Shown: positions 36,600 through 48,068, counted from the first letter of the stretch. The stretch: DNA of 64,000 nucleotides from Diphasiastrum complanatum (GCA_029204225.1 CM055110.1:38618015-38682014), one strand, 5' to 3'. The notes: generated by a model not told the origin, from the letters alone. Numbers and translations are program-made.

Positions 36600-36748
36600 T
36601 TGCATTTATAGTCATGATTGATAAGAAAAGCATTGATCCTTTGAAACCATGCTCGAGCATATTGCTTCAAGCCATAAAGTGCTATGTGGAGTTTACATAC
36701 ATGATTCTATTTGCCTTCAATATTATAACCTTCGAGTTGCATCATGTA
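36600..36748 (-). pseudogene. Inverted copia RT fragment in the filler
   Basis: The minus strand encodes LKQYARAWFQRINAFLI, and the plus strand matches 8655-8800 closely (GATTGATAAGAAAAGCATTG versus GTGATCAATAAGAAAAGTATTG, and ACCATGCTCGAGCATATTG). It is about 150 bp of RT from a related copia, inserted backwards in the protease region of the plus-strand copia. Confidence 0.85.
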
Positions 36749-39700
36749 CACATGACTAACCATCGCGACTGGTTCAAAGACTATAAGTCATTCACCCACT
36801 CTCGAGTTGTGCAACTTGGAGACAACTCATCACACTCAATCGGAGGTGAAGGAACAATCAGAGTTGAATTCAAAAGAGGTGAAGTCAAGCTGTTGTCCAA
36901 CGTTCTCTACATTTCAAATCTGACCAAGAATCTGCTCTCAGTTAGCAGAATCACCGATTCAGGTCGGAGGGTCGAATTCAATACAGATGGATGTACAATT
37001 CTTGACAAATCCCAGAAGGTGCTAGCCTACGCAGCTATCTTTACAAACTCAACCATTGCTATTCTTCTAATAGTCAAACTCTTCACATAGCCACTTCTGA
37101 ATCAACTGATATGATGTGGCATTTCAGACTTGGTCATCTTAACTTCAATAGTATTCAGCAAATGTCAGCTCAGAGTCTAGTACAAGATCTATCTATAGTC
37201 AACAAGCCAACTTCTCCATGCGAAAGTTGTATTATCAGCAAGCATGCTAGAAGTCCCTTTAGTTCAGACTTAGTTCATACATCCAAGGGCTTGCCATGAC
37301 CTTGTACATAGCGACATTTGTGGCCCGATGCAGACTGCTCTCTATTTCTTAACCTTCATCGATGACTTCTCGCGAAGGACTGCAACCTACTATCTAAAGA
37401 ACAGATCCGAAGCATTCAAGTTCTTCATGCAGTTCAAGGCATCTATAGAGAACTAGACCCAGAGGAAGATCAAGGCTCTATGCACAGATGGAGGGGGAGA
37501 GTACATCTCCACAAAATTCAAGGACTTCTTCAAGGCCAACGAGATACATCAACAATATACAACCAGCTACTCACCTTAGTCCAATGGTGTAGCTGAGCGG
37601 AAGAATCGAACACTCATCGAGAGTGCCAAGAGCATGATGGCCCATGGCTCTCTTCCAAAAATATTCTGGACAGAAGCTGTTACTATAGCTGCCTATTTGT
37701 AGAATCAATCCATCACCAAACTCCTGAATGTCAAGACACCTTATGAGGTGTGGACATGATCAAAACCATCACTCAAACATATTCAAGTGTTTGGATGCAT
37801 GGCTTTCGTTCAGATCCCTGAGGATCTAAGAAGAAAGCTAGATGACAAGAGCAGGAAAATAATTTGCATCGGCTATTTCCCACATCACAAGGCATACAAG
37901 CTCTACAATTTGGATAGCGAAAAGCCATTCACTAGTAGAGATTTCATTTTCATGGAAGACCAGTTCATCGACCACAAAAGGAAAGCCGCTGATATCTCCG
38001 ATCCTCCGATCCAAAGATCCAAAGATCGAACAACCAGTCAATTTTAATCCATAGATTCAACTGTAGATGCTAACTTAGAAAATGAGTTAGAATTCAACTA
38101 GTCAATCCCACACAAGAGGACCGAAGTTCAACCCAGAAGGTCGAACAGGTCCAGACAACCTCCACCCAGATTTATGGATGATCTGGTCTGCTACTTCGTG
38201 CAGGAACCAAACAAGTTGTTGAGGCGATGTCAACACCTGATGCTGACCAGTGGAAAGCAACGATGGATACCAAATTCAATTCTCTTATGGAGAATCAAAT
38301 ATGAACACTCATTGAGCTGTCAAAGGACCGGAAACCAATTCCATGCAAATGGATATTCAAGGCAAAGTATGATGCTGAAGGAAGACTAAATCATTACAAG
38401 GCCAAGCTAGTCGCTAAAGGTTTTTCCCATATCCCAGATCTGGATTACTCAAAAACCTTCAGTCCAGTTGTCAAACATGCTTCGATTCGCCTACTTCTCT
38501 CATTTGCAACCACAACAGATCTTGAAGTCCACCAAATGGATGTCCAGACCGCTTTTCTCAATGGAACCATCGAAGAGGAAATCTACATGACGTAGCCAGA
38601 GGGATATGAACTCAACAACAAGCAACAACACTTTGTATGCAAAATCCACAAGGAGCTCTACGAGTTGAAATAGTCACCTTGATCCTGGTTCCATAAGATC
38701 AACGCAATTCTGATAGAGAATGGTTTTATTCCAAACTCAACAGACTTAAATGTCTACTTCAAGTCTCTATCAGATTATTTTATCATCATCAATCTCTATG
38801 TAGATGATACACTGTTATTCAGTAACAAATCTGATGAAGGATACTAAATGCATGCTGGCCCATGAATACAAGATTACTGACATAGGTCCAGCCCACTATT
38901 GTCTCGAAATTCAAATTCAATGAAATCGACCTAGCAGACTGATCTTTATCAGTCAGCAACGATATCTCAACAAAGTATTGGAGAAGTATGGAATGGCCAA
39001 TTGCAAACCAAGTCTCTTTCCACTCGACCCTAGACTAAAGCTATCAAAGGAACAATCTCCTCAAACTGAGGCAAAAAATGAGAAGATGAAGCACTACCCG
39101 TTTCAATCCGTCATCGGCTCACTAATGTACACAATGAACTGCACACGACCAGACCTTGCATATTCGATCAGTGCACTCAACCAGTTCATGTCAAATCCAG
39201 GCTTAACTCATTGAAAGACACTAACAAAGGTCATGAAGTACATCCAAGCAACAAAAACTCTTAGCATCTGCTATGGAGGTAGCCACACTGCCAACATCCT
39301 TGAAGCCTACACAGATGCGGATTGGACAAGAGATGTCGACACCAAAAAATCAACTTATGAATTTGTATTTTGTACAACCAAGGCCCAATCTCATGGAACA
39401 GCCGAAAGCAGACCTCAATTTCATTATCATCAACGGAATCCATACATAGTTACCACCAATGCAACCAAAGAGGCGATGTGGCTAAGACAACTACTTGCAG
39501 ACCTGAACCTTGCACAACCACTTCCTACAACAATCTATTGTGACAATCAAAGCACAATAGCGCTATATCTCAATCCGAAATTTCACTCTCGAAGCAAACA
39601 TATAGAAATCAGGTATCATTACCTTAGAGAGAAAGTGCACAACAAGGAAGTAGAACTAGTTTTCTGCAGAACAAACTACATGGCAGCAGATTACTTCACA

Positions 39701-39777
39701 AAGGCTCTATCAAAGGAGCAACATTTCATATTTAATGACATGGTAAATCTGAAGATCAAAGCTTTTTAGGATCCACG

Positions 39778-39788
39778 TTAAGGGGGAG
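39778..39788 (+). promoter_or_regulatory. Polypurine tract
   Basis: TTAAGGGGGAG immediately before the TGTTAGATTTC start of the 3' LTR, a few bases after the RNase H stop. Confidence 0.8.
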
Positions 39789-40934
39789 TGTTAGATTTCT
39801 TATGTTCAGTCTTAAACAAATTGTTCAAGTAATGAGCATCCTAAAAATCGAAAGCCGACTACATATTTTCGGACCTTCACATTTTTTACTTTCAGAATTT
39901 TTTGCCTTAACCATTTTTAGGCACCTTTGTCTTTTTCGCACCTTCGCGAAAAATGTGACACAGTGGCCAAGTAGCCAGAATGCCTTAGAAACCATTCTTA
40001 AGACACCTTTGCTTTTTCACCTCCTCCATCTTTTCGCACTTGCAAAAAATGCGACACTCTGGCCAAGTGGCCATAAAGCCTTAGAAATCATTTTTAAGGC
40101 ACCTTCGTCTTTTTCGGTTTTTTCGTTGTCTTTAATCCAAGGCACCTTCGTCTTCTTCCTTGCCTTTAATCTAAGGCACCTTCGTCTTCTTTACTACCTT
40201 TTAATCCAAGGCACCTTCGTCTTCTTCGCTAAAACTTCAGTGTAAAGTACCTTTGACTTTTTTCGCCTTTTTGGCTTCTTTGCTACCTTCAGTGTAAGGC
40301 TGGCCAGAATGCCTTAGAAACCATTCTAAAGGCACCTTCATCTTTTTTGCCTTTTTCGTCGTTTTCGCCGTCTTTGTTGCCTTCAATCTACAAGCGCCTT
40401 GAGGATTTACACACCTTAAGTCTAAGGGCACCTCTAGGAGTTGCATACCTTCAGTCTAAAGAGCACCTTTAGGTTTTTTGGGTTTTTCGCATTTTTGCTA
40501 CATGTTAGACCGGCCTCGCCAACTTATCATCAACCCTAAAACAGCTGGAGAAACAAATAACCTAAGTGCCGTTACCAACTGAGTAAATGGCAGTTAGGGC
40601 ATAAGATATTTTTCTCTCAACACTTGTAAATATATATACTAGCTGAATCAAGCTATGTAAGTGTTAATTGAATTTCTCTTTCAATTAGAGTTTATTGTAG
40701 CTAGTGTTATCACACTCAATAAGCTGAAGTTATTACTTCAAGCTATTGTACTCACTATTGATATTAATCAGAGTGCAAATTTTGTCTCACTACTGCGTCG
40801 TTCATTTGTGCATTCTATATGAATTCTTCTACTTGAATAATTCTGTTGATAACTGTTGCGTTTCCGTTCCTACACGCCACGCTCAATCCTCGAGTTTCTG
40901 TTGCCGCTCACGCGCCCTGCCATTTTACGACAGA
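39789..40934 (+). repeat. 3' LTR (family C) and shared extension
   Basis: Starts TGTTAGATTTCTTATG. It contains an imperfect internal array of AAGGCACCTTCGTCTTCTT-like units (about 39915-40370). Similarity to the 5' LTR fragment runs to about 40790; similarity to the inverted copy at 24190-24900 runs on to about 40934 (TTTTACGACAG). The true LTR end is therefore uncertain. Confidence 0.7.
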
Positions 40935-42427
40935 GTACACATCATCGACCGAGGAGATTCAGTCCACTCCTCGTGTAGACCAGTCACATGTTTCCCCTTC
41001 CCATGAGAGTCACTTCGACGAGGATCGTACCCCCACCCTTGGCACTATTGCCAGTAATTCCTCCCGACACTCTCGGGAGAGGAGGCGGAGCTGCCTCGGT
41101 GTCTCCTGTTGTGGAGGATGTGGCGATGACCCTGATATCTCCAATGGGGTCATGAGTCTTGCACGTTTGCGTAGCGCATCTCGTCATGGGGAGTCCCTAC
41201 TTCGAGATACACTAACCCAGGAGGCAGCACGTACGTCACATGATACTACAACTCCTGCATCTGTCACATCTCAGATTCCTAGCACGCCCACTTTCACCCC
41301 TCACATTTTTCCTCCCTCTAGACCCACTGCTACTGAGTCATTTTCTCTCGGCTATATATCGTGGGGTCACGTTTCATCGTGGGATTTTCAGCCCATTCTC
41401 GTCCAGTATCTCCTATATATTCTCCCATCCTAACGCCCCCCATTGGCTATTCTCTCCTCAATACCCAACAACATCAGTATTCTCTCATTGGCGGGGGATC
41501 TTTCATACCTGAGGCCACCCCCATAGACACTTCCAGGGCCACATCTCCCATACCGGAGGCCACCCTCGTAGACACTCCTAGGGCCACATTGCCACCAGCT
41601 GCCATCCTGCCGTCATATGCATAGACAAGGATGGTCATATCATTGAAAATAACCGTGGTAAGAGGGTCATCACGTGCATGAGGTAGCTCTTGTATATCCA
41701 CTTTCCTAGAGACATTTTTCATGACTGGCGCGATGTCAGTGATCACTGCAAGAATCGTGTCATTGACCAGCTGTGTAGTGAGTTCCCTATGGGAGTTGTG
41801 ATGAGCCACCGCAAATCGGAGATCCGAGATGCAGTGAAAGCTAAGAGAGGCATGCCTTCCCACGTGGAGAAAGAGGACTGGAAGTATGTAAAGAAAGAGT
41901 ATTGAGATGATCTTGAACGCTTCAGATAGCAGCGAGAGGCAGACTAGAGACCACATGGGCTTCTCACTTGAATAGTGATGACAAGGGATATTTTCGAGCC
42001 CACTTTGTAAGTCTACCCTATACCCATTTGTGTTATTTGACTGTTGATTGTTTTTTTTTTTTTTTTTGCTCTTAGGAGTTTTTCGCAAGACACATTGGAA
42101 TAAAATGCTCTCTTTATATGATCAAAATTTGGAATGTTTGTGCAGCGGTCCGTCGTGGGGCGTTCTCCCACACATGATGAGTATATGTTTGCGTATTCCC
42201 ACGATACTCAGGCAGTACTCGAGTTATTGGAAAGGCAGGACATGCGTATAAACTTGGATGCTACTCCTCAGGTACGACATGAAATCCATTTTATGTTTTT
42301 TAAGCTTGCTATTCTCTCTCACTCTCATACGATTGTTCGGAAGACTAATTCATGTGTCTTGCACGTGCAGGAACAACAAGGTCCACATGATAGAGATGAT
42401 GATGAGGAATTAGATAGTTCTAGCTAG
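40935..42427 (+). pseudogene. En/Spm-type transposase-like gene, copy 1
   Basis: A Thr/Pro-rich N-terminal part (about 41000-41330: DTTTPASVTSQIPSTPTF) leads into IIENNRGKRVITCMR (about 41645), then FHDWRDVSDHCKNRVIDQL, SHRKSEIRDAVKAK and KEDWKYVKKEY. This order resembles the plant Ptta/En/Spm transposase family (DW-DV---K--VID-L---F, R----KR-, DW). Splice sites fit: donor TTT|GTAAGT at 42007-42009; acceptor GTGCAG|C at 42145/42146; exon 42146-42271 (RSPTHDEYMFAYSHDTQAVL); donor CAG|GTACG; acceptor TGCAG|G at 42370/42371; last exon 42371-42427 with an acidic tail and TAG. Stops near 41685 and 41900 and between the N-part and the core mark it as decayed. Confidence 0.55.
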
Positions 42428-42719
42428 TTGTTTGGCTCTATAGCTCTCATTTCCACGCTTACAAACACTTGTGTAGATGTTTGTACATCTATCATTTTCA
42501 TTTGTACATTTGCCAGCCATCTTTCGATGCAACTAGTTTTTTATATAATCTTGAATCTTGACTAATCATGTAATTGAAATGTATTTGGCCCTAAAACCAT
42601 ATTCAAATATGGGTGAATGCAAAGAATCATTTTTTTTGTTCTACCCTAAACCCTTAACTCACGTATTTAAATTTATTTTTTGCACTAATTTATTCTACAT
42701 GGTTGTATGTTCTGAAGAT

Positions 42720-44124
42720 ATATTTTATTGCGAGTCATCCCATTTTTCATCCATGAATGACGATGAAGTCCTCGGTTATATGGATGTGATGTCTCCCTCG
42801 CGTGTAGGCAGAATCATGGAGAGACTACGGGCTCGTTGGGATGCACGTCGTAGGTCTTCCTAACTCAAAAAGCAATGCGGATGGCTCATGATACTTTGAC
42901 TCCTGCATCTATCACACCCGATTATCCCGACACCCCCACACTCTATTCTCACATTTTTCCTTCTTCGGTAGCCACGTCCTCTATGGGGGTCTCCATGGCA
43001 CCGTGATCCCTCTTGCCAGGCCACTCCACCCATTTTTTTTCTCATTCAAACCCATATTGGTTACACTCCCGCTCAATCTCCTCCCCAACTTTTTCCTCTT
43101 CATAACCCTCCCCACTCTTCTCGTGATCGCCTTCAAACTCCTCCCCAAATCATTCTCGTTGTAGTAAACTTCTACACTCCTCTTGACACTCCCTTTGCCA
43201 TCACTCCATCAGTTGATGTCTTCTCATCCTATGACATAGATGCAGAGAAGCACATAGTGGAGGATGATCGTGGTGGTCGCGTCATCACTCGCATGAGGCA
43301 ACTCACGCATGTGGTCTTCAACCGGGACATTTTCAAGGACTGGCACAAACAAAATGATAAGGAAAAGAATTATGTCATTGACCAGTTGTATAGAGAATTT
43401 CCAGTCCCCTCCCCTGATTTGGAATTTGACCGAATATGAATGGGACGATGCATGGGAAGCATGATGAGCCACCGCAAATCAGAGATCCGAGATGCGGTGA
43501 GAGCTAGCAAATCTAGGCCATACAACATGCACAAGGACCATTGGAAGTTTGCAAAGAAAGAATTTCAAGAAGATCCTTCAAGCAATACAAAGAAGCAACT
43601 AAGAAGCGAATGGAGACAACAGGGCCCTCGCACCTGGGTAGTGGTGGCCAAGGCTCTTTTCATGCCCATTTTGTAAGTCTCCCCATCCATAAGTTGAACT
43701 TGTTTTGGTCATAATTCATATTTTATTTGTGGATTTGTTTAAATTAAATCCCAATCACCGATTTGTGGTTCATGCAGAAATATGCTGTAAAGCAGTCTCC
43801 CACAAAAGAGGAGTACAAGTATGCATATTCCTACAACTTGCAATCATTACTCGAATTATTGGAGAGACAAGGAGTAAGAATTGACTGGGATGGATATTCT
43901 GAGATATGTATTATGGTTTCAACATATATTTTGACTTCACCACATTTATTTGGTTGGACACTCTAACAACATCACTTACAAAATTCACACATCTTCCTTA
44001 CACGCAGGTATCGTAGTCCTAATCTCATGCATCGCAGTCACATGAGTCTGATGACCATGGCCAGGACTGGGATGATCTTGCTGGATCTAATAACTATGCA
44101 TTTCATTTTGATATATATTTGTAA
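42720..44124 (+). pseudogene. En/Spm-type transposase-like gene, copy 2
   Basis: A diverged tandem copy of 40935-42427. The N-part (MAHDTLTPASITPDYPDTPT, about 42880) matches DTTTPASVTSQIP of copy 1. The core 43197-43676 reads IVEDDRGGRVITRMRQL, FKDWHKQNDKEKNYVIDQLY, a TGA at 43437-43439, then SHRKSEIRDAVRASKSRPYN and KDHWKFAKKEF. A donor TTT|GTAAGT lies near 43673; the acceptor GCAG near 43779 opens an exon with QSPTKEEYKYAYSYNLQSLL; a CAG at 44035-44037 could open a last exon (SHESDDHGQDWDDL) ending TAA at 44122-44124. Conserved exon layout with divergent introns suggests both copies once coded. No CACTA termini were located. Confidence 0.5.
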
Positions 44125-44201
44125 TTCGAACATTTATGTATCAATATATATAATTTGTTTAAGTTAAGTCCTCTACATGGCTCTTGAATTGCATGTAGTC
44201 C

Positions 44202-44206
44202 AATTT
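44202..44206. repeat. Target-site duplication, left (AATTT)
   Basis: AATTT flanks the left LTR and recurs at 48783-48787 after the right LTR. Confidence 0.92.
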
Positions 44207-44908
44207 TGTGAAAGTACTGTACTTTAGGACCATAAATAGATCTACAAAAGATCCACAAGAGTGATTGGATGCTTGCTTAACAATCTATCAAAAAACTAGA
44301 CACAAAAAAAGTTGATCTAGATTGGCAATTTGACAAATAACAAGCATTAACAATCAAAAGCATTGATAAACATTGAAATCCGAGCCCACACGTGTGTAAT
44401 ACAGGCTGTAGTACGGCCTTCAACCTGAGAAACAAGTAGAAATTGATTTGGTTTCATTTGGATCACAAAAACTCAATGTACATAGTGAACTAGCTTGAGA
44501 TTGCCAATGAGCTCCAAAAATTTTCTATCTTCTCACTATGGAGAGAGGGAATACATAGCAAATTCGACTTCCTTCTTGAAGTTAGGTGGATTTCCAGCAT
44601 GTAATAAGGAAGTTAACTCACTCTCCTTGACCTAAAATGAAACCCTAGTCTATTTCCTAGAGTTATGCTTGGTAGGTAGCTAGTGGGTCAAATTTTCACC
44701 TTAAACTTAGGTGTAGGTCCTATAAAGTAGGGATGACCACCAAATAGACATGACCAACTCTCTTGACTTGACCTAACCTACATTAGGATGGGTTTTCCAT
44801 GTGGCATCATGGCCTCACATGTGTGGGACCCACTTGTGTACACAATTTACACTATTCTACGTGGTTTTTGATCAAGCTAGATTTGCCAATTTTTGGCAAT
44901 TCTTCACA
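44207..44908 (-). repeat. 3' LTR of the TR-GAG-like element
   Basis: In plus coordinates TGTGAAAGTACTG ... TTCTTCACA. CACACGTGTG lies at 44387-44396, next to a GTAGTACGGCC block shared (inverted) with the 895-1580 LTR. Confidence 0.93.
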
Positions 44909-44919
44909 CTCCTCCTCAA
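44909..44919 (-). promoter_or_regulatory. Polypurine tract (minus strand)
   Basis: CTCCTCCTCAA in plus orientation, i.e. TTGAGGAGGAG directly before the TGTGAAGAATTG LTR start on the minus strand; same type as in element 895-7050. Confidence 0.85.
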
Positions 44920-44967
44920 ATTTAGCTTGATCTATTTACAACTCTCTTGATAGATGAATGAAAGCTT

Positions 44968-45652
44968 TTAGAAGTGTCTAAAAAATCCAGCTACAAACAA
45001 GGAACTTTTGAGACTCCAATAGAGAATGATGTCCATGAAGGATCTTTCACCACCTCTTAGAGGATCCCTTACAAGATGTTCCATAAATGTGTCTATATAC
45101 ATGTAGCACACTTCAAAACTAAACATCATGCCAAGCCATGGATTCCAAGGCATTTTGTGCACTTGAAGATACATCAATTAGAATATTAAGTGCATAAATA
45201 ATGTTGCCAAAGACAACTTGCCTTGCTTGATCCATATGATTGAGCCTTGATGGCTCCATCTTGATACTCAAGATTCTTCTTGGAGTCCTCGGGTCTTGAG
45301 CTTGCTCCTCCACTTGACTTGACTCCAAACCATCAATGAATTGAATAAGGTGTTGATCCAAAGGTGCTTCTTCAAGTTTACAAATCTTCCACTCTTGAAA
45401 GATCACATTTCCACCATTGACAAATTCTTTGGCTGAAAACAAGTAGATTCTACAATCTCTACTTGAAGAGCAAAACACTACCATTATTCCTATCATTGAA
45501 ATAGGATAATCTTTGGTCCTTACATTGGAATGATCATTCACAAAGCATGTGGACACAAAGATTTCCAAAGCAAATGATGTTTCATCTTTTATGACTCTAT
45601 TCAAACTATTACAAAAAGTAGTTATCCAATGAAATTGCTTTATCAACAACAA
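44968..45652 (-). pseudogene. Residual pol: integrase tail and RT scraps
   Basis: The minus strand from about 45540 reads RTKDYPISMIGIMVVFCSSS, then IYLFSAKEFVNGGNVIFQEW and RTPRRILSIKMEPSRL, aligning with the C-terminal integrase region of element 895-7050 (about 4450-4750). It continues to ALESMAWHDV, the RT entry. At about 45115-45125 it jumps to FEVCYMYIDTFMEHL and GGERSFMDIILYW, which align with the RT end at 5590-5690. The RT palm with YVDD and nearly all of RNase H are thus deleted cleanly between two colinear points. There are no catalytic residues left. This stretch may now act only as 3' untranslated sequence. Confidence 0.8.
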
Positions 45653-47276
45653 ATGTAGATTTCAAAGCATCCCATTTCATTGTCTTGTCATACAAAGTAA
45701 TAAACACCATGGATCTTAAAGATAAGAAACAAGTCACCTCATGTCTACTACTACTTTCCAGAAAGTATTCAAAGATAGTAGACTCTCCAATGCTCACCAC
45801 CCTTGCAAGATGCACACTTGAATGGACAATTTGCATGCAATTTGATGACTCGGCCATTGTCATTGAGAACTCCCTTGGAACTCTCATCCTTTGAGGCTGA
45901 TCCTCAAGATCTTCCTCCTTTTGATGCTCCTCCTCAATGCAAGCAAAATCACACTTTGCCAAGATCTCCTCTTGAGTGATCTCCTCCTTTGCCAAGCTCA
46001 TTCTTTCAAAAGCAACACTAGCTTCCAACTTAAACAATCTTCCATGTTTAAATCCCTTTGCAATGCAAACATCATTCTTCAAGATGAAGCAAACACCATG
46101 CTTAAAGTGGACATCCAAACCACTTTCTAAGAGTAGACCAACACTAAGCATATTCTTGGTGATTGATGGTACATAAAGGACATTTTCTAGATCCATGCAT
46201 TTTGAGGATTCTAGACACAAAGATATGGTTTCAACACCATCTATCCTACACTCTTCATCATTTGCAGTAAAGACAAACTTTTTAGCATCATTGAATGAGT
46301 GTAAGGTTGAGAAAAAGTCCTTTTCACAAGACATGTGGGAGCTAACCCCACTGTCGATCCACCAATTGTCTCTTGAATTTCTATTGCTTGTCGGTGAGGA
46401 TGTAGATGCCATCAAGAATACATCTACTTCATCCTCCTCCTCCTCCTTTGCAAGGTTTCCTTGTTTGTCCTCCTCCACTTGTGCTCTTAGCCTCTTGTAG
46501 CATTCAGATGCATAATGCCCCTTCTTTCCACAAAAGAAGCATTTTTGCTTTGACTTGTCCTTTGAGCTTGATGCATCATCCTCTTCTTTGGCCTCCTTTG
46601 GATGCTTCTTCTTTCCATTGGTCTTCTTTTTGCCCTTGAATGAGAAATTGGCTTTCTCATCACCATCCTGCAACGACAAGGAACTCATCCTAGATTTTGC
46701 ATGGAGCATCCTACACTCTTCAGCCACTAATACACTGTGAAGTTTTTCTATAGTTGGCAAAGTGTCTTGGATGGCAAAACTTTGGACCAAATTTGCAAAG
46801 TCATCTCCTAGACCATTAAGGACAATTTGTACAAGCTCTCCATCATGAATCTTCTCTCCAATGGAAGCCAACTCCCTATTTAGAGACTTGATTCTGAGTA
46901 CATAATCCTGTGCACTCTCCTCACTTCTCCTCATGCTTTGCAAAATTTGATTTCTAAGCATAAGAACTCTAGAAGTGTTGCTAGACTCATAGATTGATTT
47001 TAAAGACTCCCAAGCCTCTTTAGCATTAGTACAAGCTGATACTTCTCTCAACAAATCATTGCTCACATTCATCTTCACACAATGAAGTGCAAGCCTAGAT
47101 CTCTTCTTGTATCTAGCTAACTCCTGTGCACCTAGAGGTTCATCTTCATCTTCAATCAAGAACTCATAAAGGTCTTGGAGCACCAATAGTGACTCCATTC
47201 TAACCTTCCAAATAGCATAATTTGTAGAATTCAACCTCTCACTAGCTTCTAGAAGGTATGCTCCAGCAGATCCCAT
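45609..47276 (-). CDS. Gag protein of the TR-GAG-like element, intact 555 codons
   Basis: The frame opens upstream, but the first ATG is 47276 (MGSAGAYLLEASERLNSTNY), matching relatives. Domains: Gag N-terminal helix with NYAIWKVRMESLL (about residues 20-32); the copia Gag core to about 190 (NDLLREV, ESAQDYVLRIKSLNREL); a Lys-rich linker; an intact CCHC knuckle CFFCGKKGHYASEC (about 245); and a protease box NWWIDSGVSSHM (about 305), keeping the catalytic Asp but with Val for Ala. The protease-like end is followed by unaligned sequence in which the integrase HSDV appears as HSSV. Predicted role: capsid and RNA binding for the element's own RNA, in the cytoplasm. Enzymes would come from a relative. 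No stop or shift in 1.67 kb suggests recent activity or selection. Confidence 0.85.
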   Translation of the reverse strand: MGSAGAYLLEASERLNSTNYAIWKVRMESLLVLQDLYEFLIEDEDEPLGAQELARYKKRSRLALHCVKMNVSNDLLREVSACTNAKEAWESLKSIYESSNTSRVLMLRNQILQSMRRSEESAQDYVLRIKSLNRELASIGEKIHDGELVQIVLNGLGDDFANLVQSFAIQDTLPTIEKLHSVLVAEECRMLHAKSRMSSLSLQDGDEKANFSFKGKKKTNGKKKHPKEAKEEDDASSSKDKSKQKCFFCGKKGHYASECYKRLRAQVEEDKQGNLAKEEEEDEVDVFLMASTSSPTSNRNSRDNWWIDSGVSSHMSCEKDFFSTLHSFNDAKKFVFTANDEECRIDGVETISLCLESSKCMDLENVLYVPSITKNMLSVGLLLESGLDVHFKHGVCFILKNDVCIAKGFKHGRLFKLEASVAFERMSLAKEEITQEEILAKCDFACIEEEHQKEEDLEDQPQRMRVPREFSMTMAESSNCMQIVHSSVHLARVVSIGESTIFEYFLESSSRHEVTCFLSLRSMVFITLYDKTMKWDALKSTFVVDKAISLDNYFL

Positions 47277-47301
47277 CTTACTAGTGACTTCTACAAACAA
47301 G

Positions 47302-48068
47302 AAATAGATTTGATTGACTTGAAACTCACAAAGGTCTCACACTTGCAGTGTTTCACTCAAATTTGATTTCTAATCCAACAAATGAACTTATAATCACAGT
47401 TCTATCACTCCCTCACAAAGCTGGAATGAAGATAAGATGAAGTGAAAACTACTTTCAAACAAATCTTGCCAAGAAATGGATTTGATTGTCTCTAGAAACT
47501 CACTAAGGTCTCTCTCTTGTAGTTTTTCACTCAAATTAGATTTCTAATCCAACAAATGGACTTATAATCTCAGTTCTAGCACTCCCTCACAAAGTTGGAA
47601 TGAAGATAAGATGATGTGAAATCTACTTACAATCAAATCTTGCCAATTTTGGCTATTTTTGGACAAAAAAATGACTTAATCTCTTTCTTCCTTCTTGGTG
47701 TACTTTCATGACCTATTTTTAACCTTAATAGGACTTGAACTCAGCCTAGATTAATTAGATTCCATGAAACAAATTCAAATCTAATCAATGGCAAATGATC
47801 TGGGTAGATTATCCTAGGATCTCCGCCAAAAATTACACCAATAGCTCACAAATTGAATTTTTTTGGATCAAATGAATACCATGCATTAAATGCAGGTTCA
47901 GAGGTGCCCACACATGTGGACAGTACGGATTTGGACCCCTACCAAGTTTGGGATCAAATCTCCTCACCAAAATCAAGATTCTAGCTTGCCCTCTCAAGAC
48001 TAGTTTTTAGCACCAAAACTTGCTAAAAATGGATTTGCATTAGATCAATGGCTTATGCTCTTGTACTT
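47302..48068 (-). other. Untranslated leader with an internal direct repeat
   Basis: Two ~170-bp imperfect direct repeats lie at about 47312-47480 and 47485-47655 (shared CACTCCCTCACAAAG, GAATGAAGATAAGATGA). Near 47925 a CCACACATGTGGACAGTACGG stretch echoes the LTR palindrome block. No ORF. Confidence 0.65.

Larger units (their letters stand above)
35489..39769 (+). pseudogene. copia gag-pol with filler replacing the protease site
   Basis: Gag opens at ATG 35489 (SSLIDKLDGDNYHL); the conserved Trp is a TGA at 35549-35551. The knuckle near 36225-36275 reads YRYCKRTGHEIKDC, first Cys lost. From about 36418 to 36748 foreign sequence replaces the protease DSG box, after which copia resumes at HMTNHRDWF. 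Then come the pre-integrase box (MMWHFRLGHL, 37111), integrase with intact SNGVAERKNRT (37580) but stops at PYSPQ and elsewhere, RT (QMDVQTAFLNG about 38538, YVDDTLLFSN about 38800), and RNase H to 39769 with FHSRSKHIEIRYHYLRE. At least ten stops or shifts. Same broad lineage as the 8436-11580 and 17347-22994 copias. Confidence 0.87.

Noticed and set aside
39915-40370. AAGGCACCTTCGTCTTCTT array taken for a CRISPR-like repeat
   Set aside because: Units are contiguous and degenerate, without spacers, and lie inside a retrotransposon LTR of a eukaryote.
41474-42088. 204-codon minus-strand frame opposite the transposase-like gene
   Set aside because: The plus strand carries family motifs and splice sites at the same place; the minus frame is antisense to these.
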